DNA of 64,000 nucleotides from Citrobacter sp. 18056 (GCA_902706235.1 CACSJR010000021.1:1-64000), one strand, 5' to 3'; counted from the first letter of the stretch, positions 8,499 to 17,517 are shown. The notes: generated by a model from the letters alone, not told the origin. Translations and numbers: made by a program.

Positions 8499-10043
8499 AT
8501 GGCCGAATCCCAACCGCTATCCACCGCCCCTGAGGGGGCGGAATATCTCAGAGCGGTGCTGCGTGCGCCGGTCTATGAAGCCGTCCAGGTCACGCCGTTG
8601 CAGAAAATGGAGAAAATCTCCGCGCGTCTCGACAACGTGGTGCTGGTGAAGCGCGAAGACCGTCAGCCGGTTCACAGCTTCAAGCTGCGCGGTGCGTACG
8701 CGATGATGGCGAGTTTGACCGAAGAGCAAAAAGCGTGTGGTGTGATTACTGCCTCTGCGGGAAATCACGCCCAGGGCGTAGCGTTTTCATCGGCCCGTCT
8801 GGGCATTAAAGCGCTGATTGTGATGCCGGTGGCGACCGCGGATATCAAAGTTGATGCGGTGCGTGGTTTTGGTGGTGAAGTGCTGCTGCATGGCGCGAAT
8901 TTCGATGAGGCCAAGACCAAAGCTATCGAACTGGCGCAGCAGCAGGGCTTTACCTGGGTGCCACCGTTCGATCACCCGATGGTGATTGCCGGACAGGGCA
9001 CGCTGGCGCTGGAGCTGATTCAGCAGGATGCGCATCTCGATCGCGTATTCGTGCCGGTCGGCGGTGGCGGTCTGGCGGCCGGTGTCGCGGTGCTTATCAA
9101 ACAGCTGATGCCGCAAATCAAAGTGATCGCGGTGGAAGCGGAAGACTCAGCCTGTCTGAAGGCGGCGCTGGACGCCGGGCATCCGGTCGATTTACCGCGT
9201 GTCGGGCTGTTTGCCGAAGGCGTCGCAGTGAAGCGTATTGGCGATGAAACCTTCCGGCTGTGCCAGGAGTATCTCGACGATATCGTCACCGTCGACAGCG
9301 ACGCTATCTGCGCGGCAATGAAAGACCTGTTCGAAGATGTGCGCGCGGTGGCGGAACCGTCTGGTGCGCTGGCACTGGCGGGGATGAAAAAGTATATCGC
9401 GCAGCACAACATTCGCGGTGAACGCCTGGCGCACGTGCTGTCCGGGGCGAACGTTAACTTCCATGGATTGCGCTATGTCTCTGAACGCTGTGAGCTGGGC
9501 GAACAGCGTGAAGCGCTGCTGGCGGTGACTATCCCGGAAGAGAAGGGCAGCTTCCTCAAGTTTTGCCAGCTGCTCGGCGGGCGTTCGGTAACGGAATTTA
9601 ACTACCGTTTTGCCGATGCCAAAGACGCCTGTATTTTCGTCGGTGTGCGTCTCAGCCGTGGCCTGGAAGAGCGCAAAGAGATCCTCGGCCTGTTGAATGA
9701 CGGGGGTTACAGTGTGGTGGATTTGTCTGACGATGAAATGGCGAAGCTGCACGTTCGCTATATGGTCGGCGGGCGTCCTTCAAAACCGTTGCAGGAACGT
9801 CTGTACAGCTTCGAATTCCCGGAATCGCCCGGCGCGTTGCTGAAATTTCTCTACACTCTCGGCACCCACTGGAATATTTCATTGTTCCATTATCGCAGCC
9901 ACGGTACTGACTATGGCCGCGTATTAGCCGGTTTTGAGCTGGGCGAGCACGAGCCGGATTTCGAAACCCGACTCAGCGAGTTGGGCTACGAATGTCACGA
10001 TGAAACCAATAACCCGGCGTTCAGGTTCTTCCTTGCGGGTTAA
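8499..10043 (+). CDS. ilvA: Threonine deaminase, biosynthetic
   Basis: A 514-residue PLP enzyme that converts threonine to 2-oxobutyrate, the committed step to isoleucine. The PLP lysine lies in HSFKLRGAY near residue 62 and the glycine-rich phosphate loop is VGGGGLAAG. The two C-terminal ACT-like domains (from about residue 325) carry isoleucine feedback inhibition and valine activation in the family. Two bases separate it from ilvD. It closes the ilv operon here; in E. coli the next gene would be ilvY, but a 9-kb block intervenes. Confidence 0.97.
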   Translation: MAESQPLSTAPEGAEYLRAVLRAPVYEAVQVTPLQKMEKISARLDNVVLVKREDRQPVHSFKLRGAYAMMASLTEEQKACGVITASAGNHAQGVAFSSARLGIKALIVMPVATADIKVDAVRGFGGEVLLHGANFDEAKTKAIELAQQQGFTWVPPFDHPMVIAGQGTLALELIQQDAHLDRVFVPVGGGGLAAGVAVLIKQLMPQIKVIAVEAEDSACLKAALDAGHPVDLPRVGLFAEGVAVKRIGDETFRLCQEYLDDIVTVDSDAICAAMKDLFEDVRAVAEPSGALALAGMKKYIAQHNIRGERLAHVLSGANVNFHGLRYVSERCELGEQREALLAVTIPEEKGSFLKFCQLLGGRSVTEFNYRFADAKDACIFVGVRLSRGLEERKEILGLLNDGGYSVVDLSDDEMAKLHVRYMVGGRPSKPLQERLYSFEFPESPGALLKFLYTLGTHWNISLFHYRSHGTDYGRVLAGFELGEHEPDFETRLSELGYECHDETNNPAFRFFLAG

Positions 10044-10054
10044 CCCTAATAAAA

Positions 10055-10082
10055 AGGGGATACCTGGCTTAGGTTATCCCCT
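10055..10082 (+). terminator. Probable end hairpin of the ilv operon
   Basis: The stem GGGGATA / TATCCCC, extended inside by CCT/AGG, follows ilvA by 12 bases. There is no clear T run, only the mixed stretch TCTTTTCTCTTTT downstream, so termination may be weak or Rho-assisted. Confidence 0.6.
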
Positions 10083-10145
10083 GCCATATATCTTTTCTCT
10101 TTTATGACAAAGCACGTGATATTATTCGTCCTTCAGGGACAAAAG

Positions 10146-10161
10146 TGTGATGCCATTCATA
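10146..10161 (+). promoter_or_regulatory. Possible CRP site upstream of the PTS genes
   Basis: TGTGA-TGCCAT-TCATA matches eight of ten bases of the CRP consensus half-sites with the correct six-base spacer. It lies 126 bases upstream of the first PTS gene, where catabolite control would be expected. Sequence inference only. Confidence 0.45.
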
Positions 10162-10286
10162 ATAAACCGCTCACCACGTTGCGCCAGCCTTAGCTCATTT
10201 TTTGGGGGCAATACTTGTCGCCCGGCCACTTTTCCTGCATTAGTATTGTCTGTAGTTAATTTATAACGGCTGCAGAGGATATTCAG

Positions 10287-10799
10287 GTGAGAACGGATAT
10301 AAGTGATGCCCCGAATGAAAATGTCCAGGAGTGTGAATATTTTCTACCTCAATTCACCTTTCTGGATAAGCACTATAATAATTCCACGGTGTTTTTTACT
10401 TCATTATATTTACTGCTTAAAGAGAAAGGCTACGTTCGGGACTCTTTTCTTGAAGCGATAATCGCCCGTGAAAAAGTTTATCCAACGGGTTTACCCACAT
10501 TACCGGTGGCGATAGCACTCCCTCATACTGACCCTCAGCACGTAATCCGCCCCTTTATCTCCGTGACACGGTTGTCACAACCTATTGCCTGGCATGAGAT
10601 GGGCAATGATGACAACATATTGCACGTTCATTTTATTGTTTTGCTGGGTTTTATTGACCATAGCAGCCACCTGGCTGCGCTGCAAAAGCTGATGGATTGC
10701 CTTGCGGATGAAGAGGTTATCCAGGCACTACGTGAAATAGAAGATGTAGATACCTTTTTGAGTACCCTCACATCAAGACTGCAATTGGATAAGGATTGA
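10287..10799 (+). CDS. PTS EIIA component, galactitol/mannitol-fructose type
   Basis: A 170-residue cytosolic EIIA of the PTS_EIIA type-2 fold. The phosphorylated histidine is His80 in the conserved LPHTD. It would take a phosphoryl group from HPr and pass it to the EIIB encoded next. The start is a GTG at 10287 preceded by AGAGGA; no ATG is better placed. It is followed after four bases by the EIIB gene. The coding region is more AT-rich than the neighbouring ilv genes, which fits acquisition from elsewhere. Sugar specificity cannot be read from EIIA; galactitol-like is a family-level call. Confidence 0.88.
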   Translation: MRTDISDAPNENVQECEYFLPQFTFLDKHYNNSTVFFTSLYLLLKEKGYVRDSFLEAIIAREKVYPTGLPTLPVAIALPHTDPQHVIRPFISVTRLSQPIAWHEMGNDDNILHVHFIVLLGFIDHSSHLAALQKLMDCLADEEVIQALREIEDVDTFLSTLTSRLQLDKD

Positions 10800-10803
10800 T
10801 AAA

Positions 10804-11088
10804 ATGAAAAAAGTCATTGTTGCTTGTGGAAGCGGTGTTGCTACCTCACAAACGGTTGCCAGTAAAGTCACACGTTTATTAAATGAACGAAATCAGACAC
10901 ACATAAAAGTTGAAGTTATCGACCTGAAATCCCTCGATAGTCATATTAAAGACAGTGCTGCTTATATCGCCATTACTAAAGTTGATAAGCAATATCCTAT
11001 CCCGGTAATTAACGGGATTGCATTCTTAACTGGCATGGGGATGGAACAGGAATTACAAAAAGTCATCGATGCCTGTAATAAGGCGTAG
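10804..11088 (+). CDS. PTS EIIB component, galactitol family
   Basis: A 94-residue EIIB of the lactose/galactitol superfamily. The phosphocysteine is Cys8 in VACGSGVATSQTV, the usual P-loop-like motif of GatB and SgcB. It transfers phosphate from EIIA to the substrate held by EIIC. The ribosome site AAGGA overlaps the end of the EIIA gene, so translation is probably coupled. Confidence 0.9.
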   Translation: MKKVIVACGSGVATSQTVASKVTRLLNERNQTHIKVEVIDLKSLDSHIKDSAAYIAITKVDKQYPIPVINGIAFLTGMGMEQELQKVIDACNKA

Positions 11089-11126
11089 CTCTTTAATCCG
11101 TATAATTATTTTAGTGGAGAAGTGCT

Positions 11127-12527
11127 ATGGACTTTCTGGGTGTAGTCATAAATTACATTTTGAATTTAGGCGCGCCGGTTTTTGTGCCCTTTATTATGCT
11201 ACTTGCCGGGCTGGCAGTGCGAATGAAATTTCGTGATGCGGCATCGGCAGCCATCACGCTGGGTGTCGCATTTGTTGGTATGAGTATGCTGATCGGTTTT
11301 ATGGTTGATGCTATCGGTATCGCTGCTCAGACTATGATGAAACGCACCGGCCTTGAACTCAGCATTGTCGACGGCGGCTGGACGACGATGGCGAATATCT
11401 CATGGGCGTGGCCCTATGCGTTCGCCATGTTTCCGCTTCAGGTTGGCGTAAATATTGTGATGTTGATGCTGAATAAAACCAATACCTTTAATGCAGACCT
11501 CTGGAACGTGTGGGGTAAGATCTTTACTGCATTTATTGTGGTGAGTGTCACCACCCCATTGTTCGGTCCCGCCTGGAGCCTGGTACTGGCGTTCCTGATC
11601 GCTGCCTTCCAGATCATTATGGAGCTGAATGCCGGCGATATTCACCAGCACCGTATCGAGGAGCTGACGGGGATCCCCGGCGTCACCTGTACCCACCGGA
11701 TGGTGTTCTTTGGCGCAATCTATTACCCCTTCGATCTGCTGCTGCGCAAAATCCCGGTCTGCAATAAACCGATGGATGCTACAGCACTACGCGCCAGGGT
11801 CGGCGTATTTGCTGAAAATCACATCATCGGCTTTATTCTGGGGATCCTGTTCGGGGCCATCGCAGGCTATAGCGTGGCTAAAACGTTAATGCTGGGTGTA
11901 CAGGCGTCGACGGCCCTGGTTCTGTTCCCGATGATTTCCAAGCTCTTTATGCAGGCGCTGTCGCCTATCTCAGAGGCGATAAGCGATTACATGAACAAGA
12001 AATTCTCCGGACGTAAGCTGTTTGTCGGTATCGACTGGCCGTTTATGGGAGGGGCGAGTGAAATCTGGTTTGCCATCATCGTGGCCATTCCGTTTACGCT
12101 GCTGTGGGCGTTGATCCTGCCAGGTAACAAGATTCTGCCCTTCGCGGGCATCATCAATATTGCGCTGATCGTCCCGGCATACCTGGTCACTCGTGGTAAC
12201 ACCCTGCGCATGGTGATCCTGAGCATCATCGGCGTGCCGTTTTTCCTGTTCGTGGGGACACAGTTTGCACCGATGATTACCGATCTGGGGCTGGCGACTA
12301 AAGCGATAACCATTCCTGCGGGCCAGTTGATTTCAAACAGCTCGATTGATGCGCCGGTCTTTACCTGGGCGTTCTCCTTCCTGTTTAAATTCCTGGAAGG
12401 TCATTTTCTCCCGCTGCTGTTTGCTGCCTGGTGGGCCTGTGGCTACTTCTTCTACTCCCGTGAATTGCGCCGTGAAAGTGCTCTGGCTCAGCGGGAAGCG
12501 CAACAGCAGGAGAAGGTGCAGGTGTAA
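11127..12527 (+). CDS. PTS EIIC component, galactitol family permease
   Basis: A 466-residue, strongly hydrophobic inner-membrane protein resembling GatC/SgcC. It has about ten membrane segments, including a long hydrophobic run in the first 90 residues. The motif ISNSSIDAPVF near residue 400 is typical of the family. It would carry and phosphorylate a polyol or sugar together with the EIIA and EIIB above. A ribosome site GTGGAG precedes the ATG. An intrinsic terminator follows within 25 bases, separating the PTS cistrons from the regulator. Substrate unknown; galactitol itself is unlikely to be the only option because no gatYZ or gatD accompany it. Confidence 0.9.
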   Translation: MDFLGVVINYILNLGAPVFVPFIMLLAGLAVRMKFRDAASAAITLGVAFVGMSMLIGFMVDAIGIAAQTMMKRTGLELSIVDGGWTTMANISWAWPYAFAMFPLQVGVNIVMLMLNKTNTFNADLWNVWGKIFTAFIVVSVTTPLFGPAWSLVLAFLIAAFQIIMELNAGDIHQHRIEELTGIPGVTCTHRMVFFGAIYYPFDLLLRKIPVCNKPMDATALRARVGVFAENHIIGFILGILFGAIAGYSVAKTLMLGVQASTALVLFPMISKLFMQALSPISEAISDYMNKKFSGRKLFVGIDWPFMGGASEIWFAIIVAIPFTLLWALILPGNKILPFAGIINIALIVPAYLVTRGNTLRMVILSIIGVPFFLFVGTQFAPMITDLGLATKAITIPAGQLISNSSIDAPVFTWAFSFLFKFLEGHFLPLLFAAWWACGYFFYSRELRRESALAQREAQQQEKVQV

Positions 12528-12547
12528 CACTGGAATTCACGTTGATC

Positions 12548-12580
12548 TCTGGCGGCATGCTCCGTCGCCAGATTTTTTCT
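12548..12580 (+). terminator. Intrinsic terminator between EIIC and the regulator
   Basis: The stem TCTGGCG / CGCCAGA with an 11-base loop is followed directly by six T. It would end the PTS transcript before the regulator, or act as a regulated read-through point. Confidence 0.8.
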
Positions 12581-12596
12581 TTGCAGGAGAATGGGC

Positions 12597-14659
12597 ATGG
12601 CTATGGATAAACGCGTTGTCGAAGTTCTGGATGCCATTGTGAACGACCCCAGCATTACGGGGACGAAACTTGAAGAACAGTTTTGCCTGACGCGTAAGCA
12701 ACTGAGCTATACGTTGAAAAAAGTGAATGACTATCTGGAATCGAATCACTTTGATCGCATTAATCGGCTGAAGACAGGGAAATTACACATCCCGCGTCAT
12801 GTGATTGAGTACTTTCGTCAGAATCAGACCTCAGTGATTGAACACCGCTATCTGTTTTCGGAAGAAGAGCGGGGGCAGATGATCATTTTCATGCTGCTGA
12901 CACGCAGTGAAAGGTTATCGCTGCTGCACCTCTCCTCATCGCTGGGAGTGAGCCAGAACACGATCATCAATGACCTGAAAAAAGTGCGTATCGAGGTTAT
13001 CGAACACGGACTGGAGGTCAGTTACGATCGGGGAAATGGTTATCATGTTCTCGGTGAGGAACTGGAAAAGCGCTATCTGCTGTTGAACTGTTTACGCCGT
13101 GTGTTGGAAATTCCGGTGGCGAAAAATATCATCGCCCAATATCACAACGTGATGAGCGAGCACCTGGAGAAGGTCGGTAACGTTTTTAGTGAAATAGAAA
13201 AACGCTTTAAAATTCAATTTACCGATCGTCAACTTCAGGAACTTATTTATTTTATCTGCTTTGTCCTCCACCGTATTAAATCGGGTAAAGATCTGGTTCA
13301 TATTCCGGGTAGTTATGCTGATATTAGTCGAAGCAGAGCATTTACTCTGATGCAAAGCGTTATCAGTAAAATCAATATTAATAGCGAAAATGAACTGATT
13401 TTCCTGACGGCACTGATCCAGAGTTCGAATGTTCAGAGTGTTGCGGACAAATATTTTATCTGGACACCATGTTACTTGATAGCGTAGTGGCGGTAGTCGA
13501 TAATTTTGAGAAAATAAGTTGTGTCACGATTAAAGAGAAAAATGAGCTGATTGAAAAAATCTATCAGCACTGGAAGCCTGCGTATTATCGTATTCGTTAT
13601 CATCTGCTTAACACCAGTAGTGTTCACGATTTGGTGGTGAAAGAGTTTAGTCACCTGCATGAAATGGTGCGCCGGGCGTCAGTGCCGTTTGAGAAACTTT
13701 TGCATTGTGAAATTCCGGACGAAGAGATGGCGTTTCTGACTGTATTATTTGGTGGCTGGTTGACGCGAGAGGGCGTTATTCACCAAATTAATCTGCAGAA
13801 AACGGCAGTGGTGGTCTGCGAGAACAGCGCCACGATTTCGACCTACCTGTTCCTGACCCTGCAAGTGTTGTTTCCCGAGCTGCATTTCACCCAGATGCTG
13901 TCCCGTCGAGAGTTTGAGCGTTACACCGGTCATTACGATGTCGTATTCTCCACCACCCACCTGAATACCAACAAGATGGTGTTTGTGGTGAATTCCTCGA
14001 TCAGCAGTATCCACAAAAGCGCTTTCCGCAATCATGTACTCAGCGCCTTGCAGGGCGTGGATCCGAATATTATTCAGATTGAGCAGTTGCTGCTGATTTT
14101 CGAGCGTTTTGGCAACATCATCGATCACCAGGGGCTACAGAGGGCGCTTGCCAGCTATATTTACGCCGAAAACAACGCCATCAGTGCCGTGGGCAGTTTT
14201 GAGCCGCCGACGCCATCCTTAACCGATCTGCTCAGCCGGGCGCACGTCCATTTTGCCGCCGAACTGCCTGATAGCTGGCAGCAGGCGATTACCCAGGCGT
14301 CAGCGTCGTTGCTGCGAACGGGCGTCATTGAGCCGCGCTACGTGCAAATTATGCTCAATAAAATTGCTGAAGAGCAGCCCTATATTATGCTGGCTGACGG
14401 CGTCATTATTGCGCATGCTGGCATTGATGACGGTGCCCTGGAAACCGGTATGGCGCTGCTACGCTTACCGCGTAAAATCGCCTTCGCCGATTATATGCAT
14501 GCCGATATTATTATTGTTCTGGCCACCCATAATCCGCAAAAACACTTAAAGGCTTTAGCTCAATTAAATGAATTTCTCGAATTTTATGATGGCGTGAATG
14601 TTATTCGTCAGGCGCGAGATGAGCATGCCCTGATAATGGAAATTGCACGCCAACATTAA
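12597..14659 (+). pseudogene. PRD-domain regulator (MtlR/LicR type), frameshifted
   Basis: Two frames together encode about 688 residues in the order of MtlR/LicR activators: two N-terminal helix-turn-helix regions (to about residue 150), PRD1, PRD2, a galactitol-type EIIB-like domain (VVVCENSATIS) and a C-terminal mannitol-type EIIA-like domain (IAHAGIDDG). The first frame ends at 13487 and the second is open from before 13469. Inserting one T in the run at 13454-13457 joins them as KYFYLDTML, which reads naturally across the junction. The start at 12597 is chosen because AGGAG lies seven bases ahead; an ATG at 12591 is too close. The protein would sense PTS phosphorylation and control this cluster. 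It could be a real mutation or a sequence error. Confidence 0.82.
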
Positions 14660-14762
14660 TTAATTATTGAACTCCGTTGTAGCTCATATATTGCAACGCT
14701 ATTTCACGGCGATGACTGCCGGGATAACACTCACCCTTAACACTGTAAATAGGATAAACATT

Positions 14763-15425
14763 ATGTTGGAAATTCAAAAGAAAAATGTCGTTGAAATGGC
14801 CAGAACCGCGCAACAATGGGGGCTGTGTAAACACAAAGCCGGTAATTCCAGCGTGCGGGATAAAGACACTGGGCTTATTCTGGTGACCCCAACCACCATT
14901 GATAAAATGCATTTAACGCCAAGGGATATTGTGGTTATGGATGTTGAGGCTAATGTCATTGAAAGCGAAGCCGGTTTACGCCCCACCAGTGAATGCCTGA
15001 TGCATATTGAGATTTATAAAACGCGTCCGGACGTTTTTGCCATTTCCCATACTCACTCTCTTTACGCCACGTCATTTGCCGTGTTGAACAAATCGATTCC
15101 TGCAGTGGTATACGAATGCGCCATTCTCAATCTGAAAGATGGGGTGATCCCGGTCGCGCCGTATGGCCGCCCGGGAACGACGGCGCTGTCGAATAGCGTC
15201 ATCGAGCCTATTAAACGTGCGGATGCCATCCTGATGGAAAAACATGGCGCGATTGGGGTGGATAACGATCCGTACGAAGCGGTGTTGAAATCCGCCTATC
15301 TCGAAGAGATGGCACAGATTTACTACCACGCGCTGATGATCAACGGCGGCAAAGAGCCAGAGTCTTTCGCACCGGAAGAGCTGCAGCGCTGGGAGTATCC
15401 GTCCCAGATTAAGTTTGCCCGCTAG
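14763..15425 (+). CDS. Class II aldolase (FucA/AraD family)
   Basis: A 220-residue zinc aldolase of the FucA/RhaD/AraD fold. Likely zinc ligands are His96 and His98 in SHTHSLYATSF and His161 in MEKHGAIG; the catalytic acid is Glu77 in SECLMH. Family members cleave a sugar phosphate to dihydroxyacetone phosphate and an aldehyde, or epimerise a pentulose 5-phosphate. Next to a PTS it probably cleaves the imported sugar phosphate. The start at 14763 is chosen for the ribosome site AGGAT seven bases upstream; the frame is open further back to 14667 without a site. Substrate not known. Confidence 0.85.
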   Translation: MLEIQKKNVVEMARTAQQWGLCKHKAGNSSVRDKDTGLILVTPTTIDKMHLTPRDIVVMDVEANVIESEAGLRPTSECLMHIEIYKTRPDVFAISHTHSLYATSFAVLNKSIPAVVYECAILNLKDGVIPVAPYGRPGTTALSNSVIEPIKRADAILMEKHGAIGVDNDPYEAVLKSAYLEEMAQIYYHALMINGGKEPESFAPEELQRWEYPSQIKFAR

Positions 15426-15438
15426 ACAACTTTTCGTC

Positions 15439-15458
15439 TCTCGCCCGGCCGGGCGAGT
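15439..15458 (+). other. Intercistronic hairpin before the first DhaK gene
   Basis: CTCGCCCGGCCGGGCGAG is a perfect palindrome between the aldolase and kinase genes. It has no T run and probably acts on mRNA stability or on expression balance inside the operon. Confidence 0.6.
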
Positions 15459-15475
15459 AATCATGGAGAGAAGGC

Positions 15476-16486
15476 ATGAAGAAGTTTATTAATCAGGCAG
15501 AGGATTTTATCCCGCAGATGCTGGAAGGGATCTACCTGGCCCACCCCGATCGCTTCCGCTGCGTCAATGATGACCTGCACTGTTTAGCCTCCGCGCACCC
15601 GGTGTCGGGGAAGGTTGGCATTGTGACTGGCGGAGGTTCCGGACATCTGCCCTTGTTTCTCGGTTATGTCGGTGAGGGGATGCTGGATGGTTGTGCGATC
15701 GGCGATGTCTTTCAGTCGCCATCGCCTGAGCAAATCCTGGCCGTCACACAGGCGGTGGATGGCGGGGCGGGCGTACTGTACCTGTACGGCAACTACAACG
15801 GTGATATTTTTAATTTTGATATGGCAGCGGAAATGGCTGCGATGGAGAGTGATGTTCGCACCGCTACCGTGGTCGTGGCTGACGACTCGGCGGGCGCTGT
15901 CGCTGGCGAGGGGGTCACTACGCGGCGGGGTGTTGCGGGCATCTTTTTCGTCTACAAATGCGCCGGTGCGGCGGCGGCGAGAATGGATGACCTGGCCGCT
16001 GTGCGGCGCATTGCGCAAAAAGCCGCTGATAGTGTGCGCACGCTGGGCGTGGCGCTGTCTCCATGCATCGTACCGCGCATCGGCAAGCCGGGTTTTCATC
16101 TTGGCGACAATGAGATGGAAATTGGCATGGGTATCCACGGTGAGAGTGGGATCCGTCGTGGCCCGCAGCTGAATGCAGAACAGATTGCCGAAGAGTTGAT
16201 GTCCTGGCTACTGGCAGATTCTCCTTGTCAGCAGGGTGATGAAGTGGCGGTGCTGATTAACGGTCTCGGGGCGACGCCGCTGGAAGAACTGTATCTGATG
16301 TATCGCCATGTGAATCAGATTCTGGCTGACAGCAACTTCCGTGTGTTCCGGGTGTGGGTGGGTGAATTCGCCACCGCAATGGAGATGACGGGGATGTCCA
16401 TCAGCCTGATGCCAGTGGATGAGGAACTCAAAGTGCTGCTTAATGCTGGCGTCGATACGCCAATGTTCCGACAATTTCCCGCTTAA
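15476..16486 (+). CDS. DhaK-like protein, diverged (DhaK1)
   Basis: A 336-residue homologue of the dihydroxyacetone-binding kinase subunit DhaK. The histidine that binds the substrate covalently is kept (His221 in MGIHGESG), as are His57 in GGGSGH and Asp110. The usual GSGHEP reads GSGHLP, so the conserved Glu is Leu58. In classical systems DhaK holds dihydroxyacetone and DhaL donates phosphate. The start has a GGAGAGAAGG ribosome site. It may be a kinase for another short keto compound, or a sensor like Lactococcus DhaQ. The gene is followed after nine bases by the DhaL-like gene. Confidence 0.85.
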   Translation: MKKFINQAEDFIPQMLEGIYLAHPDRFRCVNDDLHCLASAHPVSGKVGIVTGGGSGHLPLFLGYVGEGMLDGCAIGDVFQSPSPEQILAVTQAVDGGAGVLYLYGNYNGDIFNFDMAAEMAAMESDVRTATVVVADDSAGAVAGEGVTTRRGVAGIFFVYKCAGAAAARMDDLAAVRRIAQKAADSVRTLGVALSPCIVPRIGKPGFHLGDNEMEIGMGIHGESGIRRGPQLNAEQIAEELMSWLLADSPCQQGDEVAVLINGLGATPLEELYLMYRHVNQILADSNFRVFRVWVGEFATAMEMTGMSISLMPVDEELKVLLNAGVDTPMFRQFPA

Positions 16487-16495
16487 GGAGGTGTT

Positions 16496-17137
16496 ATGAC
16501 GTGGGATACACAAGCGTTGCGGCAGCTTTTTGCACAGTGGGCACAGGTGATGATGAGTAATAAACCGATGCTGACCGAACTGGACAGTGTTGTGGGCGAT
16601 GGCGACCTGGGGCTGACCATGAGCGATGGTTTTGCCGCAGCATATGCCTGCGCTCAGCATAGTAACGAACGCGATCTGGGACGTTTTTTCTATCTGACGG
16701 GCAAGGCGATGGCTGCGGCGGTACCCTCTACCATGGGCACGCTCATGGCTTCAGGACTGATGCAGGCCGGCAGGGTATTTAAAGCGCGGGAAACGATGGC
16801 CCCGGAAGAGGCGGGCACATTTTTCCAGGCCTGGTATGACGGCGTACAGCAGCGCGGCAAAGCGCAGCCTGGCGAAAAAACGTTTCTTGATGGCATGGTA
16901 CCGGCCCTGGCGGCGCTGAACAGCCCTGCAGATCCACTGACGCAGGCGCGGGAGGCTTTACGACAAGCACAACAGGGCGTACTCCAGACGACAACCATGG
17001 TGGCGAAACATGGTCGTGCGGCCATTCATGGCGAGCGCTCACGGAGTTTTGTCGATCCCGGCGCGATGGTCGCTCAACTGCTCATACAGGGCTACTTTAA
17101 CTTTGTTCAGGCTATTTGCCCGCGGGAAGGGCAGTAA
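16496..17137 (+). CDS. DhaL-like protein, diverged (DhaL1)
   Basis: A 213-residue helical-barrel protein of the DhaL family. The three metal-binding aspartates are present (Asp30, Asp35, Asp37 in DSVVGDGDLG) and the C-terminal GERS...DPGA motif is kept. The glycine-rich loop typical of DhaL (GGASG) is replaced by PSTMGTLMASG around residue 77-87, so nucleotide binding may differ. It would phosphorylate the compound held by DhaK1. The ribosome site AGGAGG is strong, seven bases from the ATG. Confidence 0.82.
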   Translation: MTWDTQALRQLFAQWAQVMMSNKPMLTELDSVVGDGDLGLTMSDGFAAAYACAQHSNERDLGRFFYLTGKAMAAAVPSTMGTLMASGLMQAGRVFKARETMAPEEAGTFFQAWYDGVQQRGKAQPGEKTFLDGMVPALAALNSPADPLTQAREALRQAQQGVLQTTTMVAKHGRAAIHGERSRSFVDPGAMVAQLLIQGYFNFVQAICPREGQ

Positions 17138-17152
17138 GAAAGGACGGTGATT

Positions 17153-17419
17153 ATGTTGAAAGAAAGGGTGAGGATCAGCAATCAACACGGTATTCATGCC
17201 CGTCCGGCTGGCGTACTGGCCAAAGTCTGCGCGCAGTACCAATCGCGGATCGAGATGATCTACAACGGGAAAACCATCAAAGGAAAAAGCATTATGAGCA
17301 TCCTTGGTGCGGGGATTAAAGGTCAGGGATCGCTGGAGATCATCTGTAACGGCAGCGATGAGCAAGAAGCGATGGCGAGGCTGAAGGTATTGTTTGCGGA
17401 AGGTTTTGGTTTTGATTAG
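17153..17419 (+). CDS. HPr-like phosphocarrier protein
   Basis: An 88-residue HPr-family protein. The active histidine is His15 in HGIHARPAG and a serine stands at position 46 in KSIMSILG, as in Gram-positive HPr. The start at ATG 17153 is preferred because AAGGA lies nine bases upstream; a GTG at 17147 is too close to that site. No EIIA-Man domain (DhaM) is encoded in the cluster, so this HPr may supply phosphate to the local EIIA or to the DhaK1/DhaL1 pair. It is the last gene of the forward transcript and has its own terminator. Confidence 0.85.
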   Translation: MLKERVRISNQHGIHARPAGVLAKVCAQYQSRIEMIYNGKTIKGKSIMSILGAGIKGQGSLEIICNGSDEQEAMARLKVLFAEGFGFD

Positions 17420-17425
17420 ACAGGG

Positions 17426-17472
17426 GAGCCCCGGACGAGTCGCGTCAGCGTTGAGTCCGGGGACTCGTTTTT
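17426..17472 (+). terminator. Terminator after the HPr-like gene
   Basis: The stem GAGCCCCGGAC / GTCCGGGGACTC with one bulged base is followed by CG and five T. It ends the forward island transcript. Confidence 0.85.
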
Positions 17473-17478
17473 CAGACC

Positions 17479-17507
17479 CATAAACCCGGCAACGCGCCGG
17501 GTTTATG
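17479..17507. terminator. Inverted repeat at the convergent gene end
   Basis: A perfect 12-base-pair stem CATAAACCCGGC / GCCGGGTTTATG with a five-base loop lies between the convergent HPr-like and DhaL genes. It has no T run on either strand and may protect both mRNA ends. Confidence 0.55.
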
Positions 17508-17517
17508 GTCATTTGGG

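Noticed and set aside
13454-13460. Programmed minus-one frameshift in the PRD regulator
   Set aside because: Slippage at TTT is possible, but there is no full heptamer slippery site and I see no stimulating structure; mutation or sequence error is simpler.
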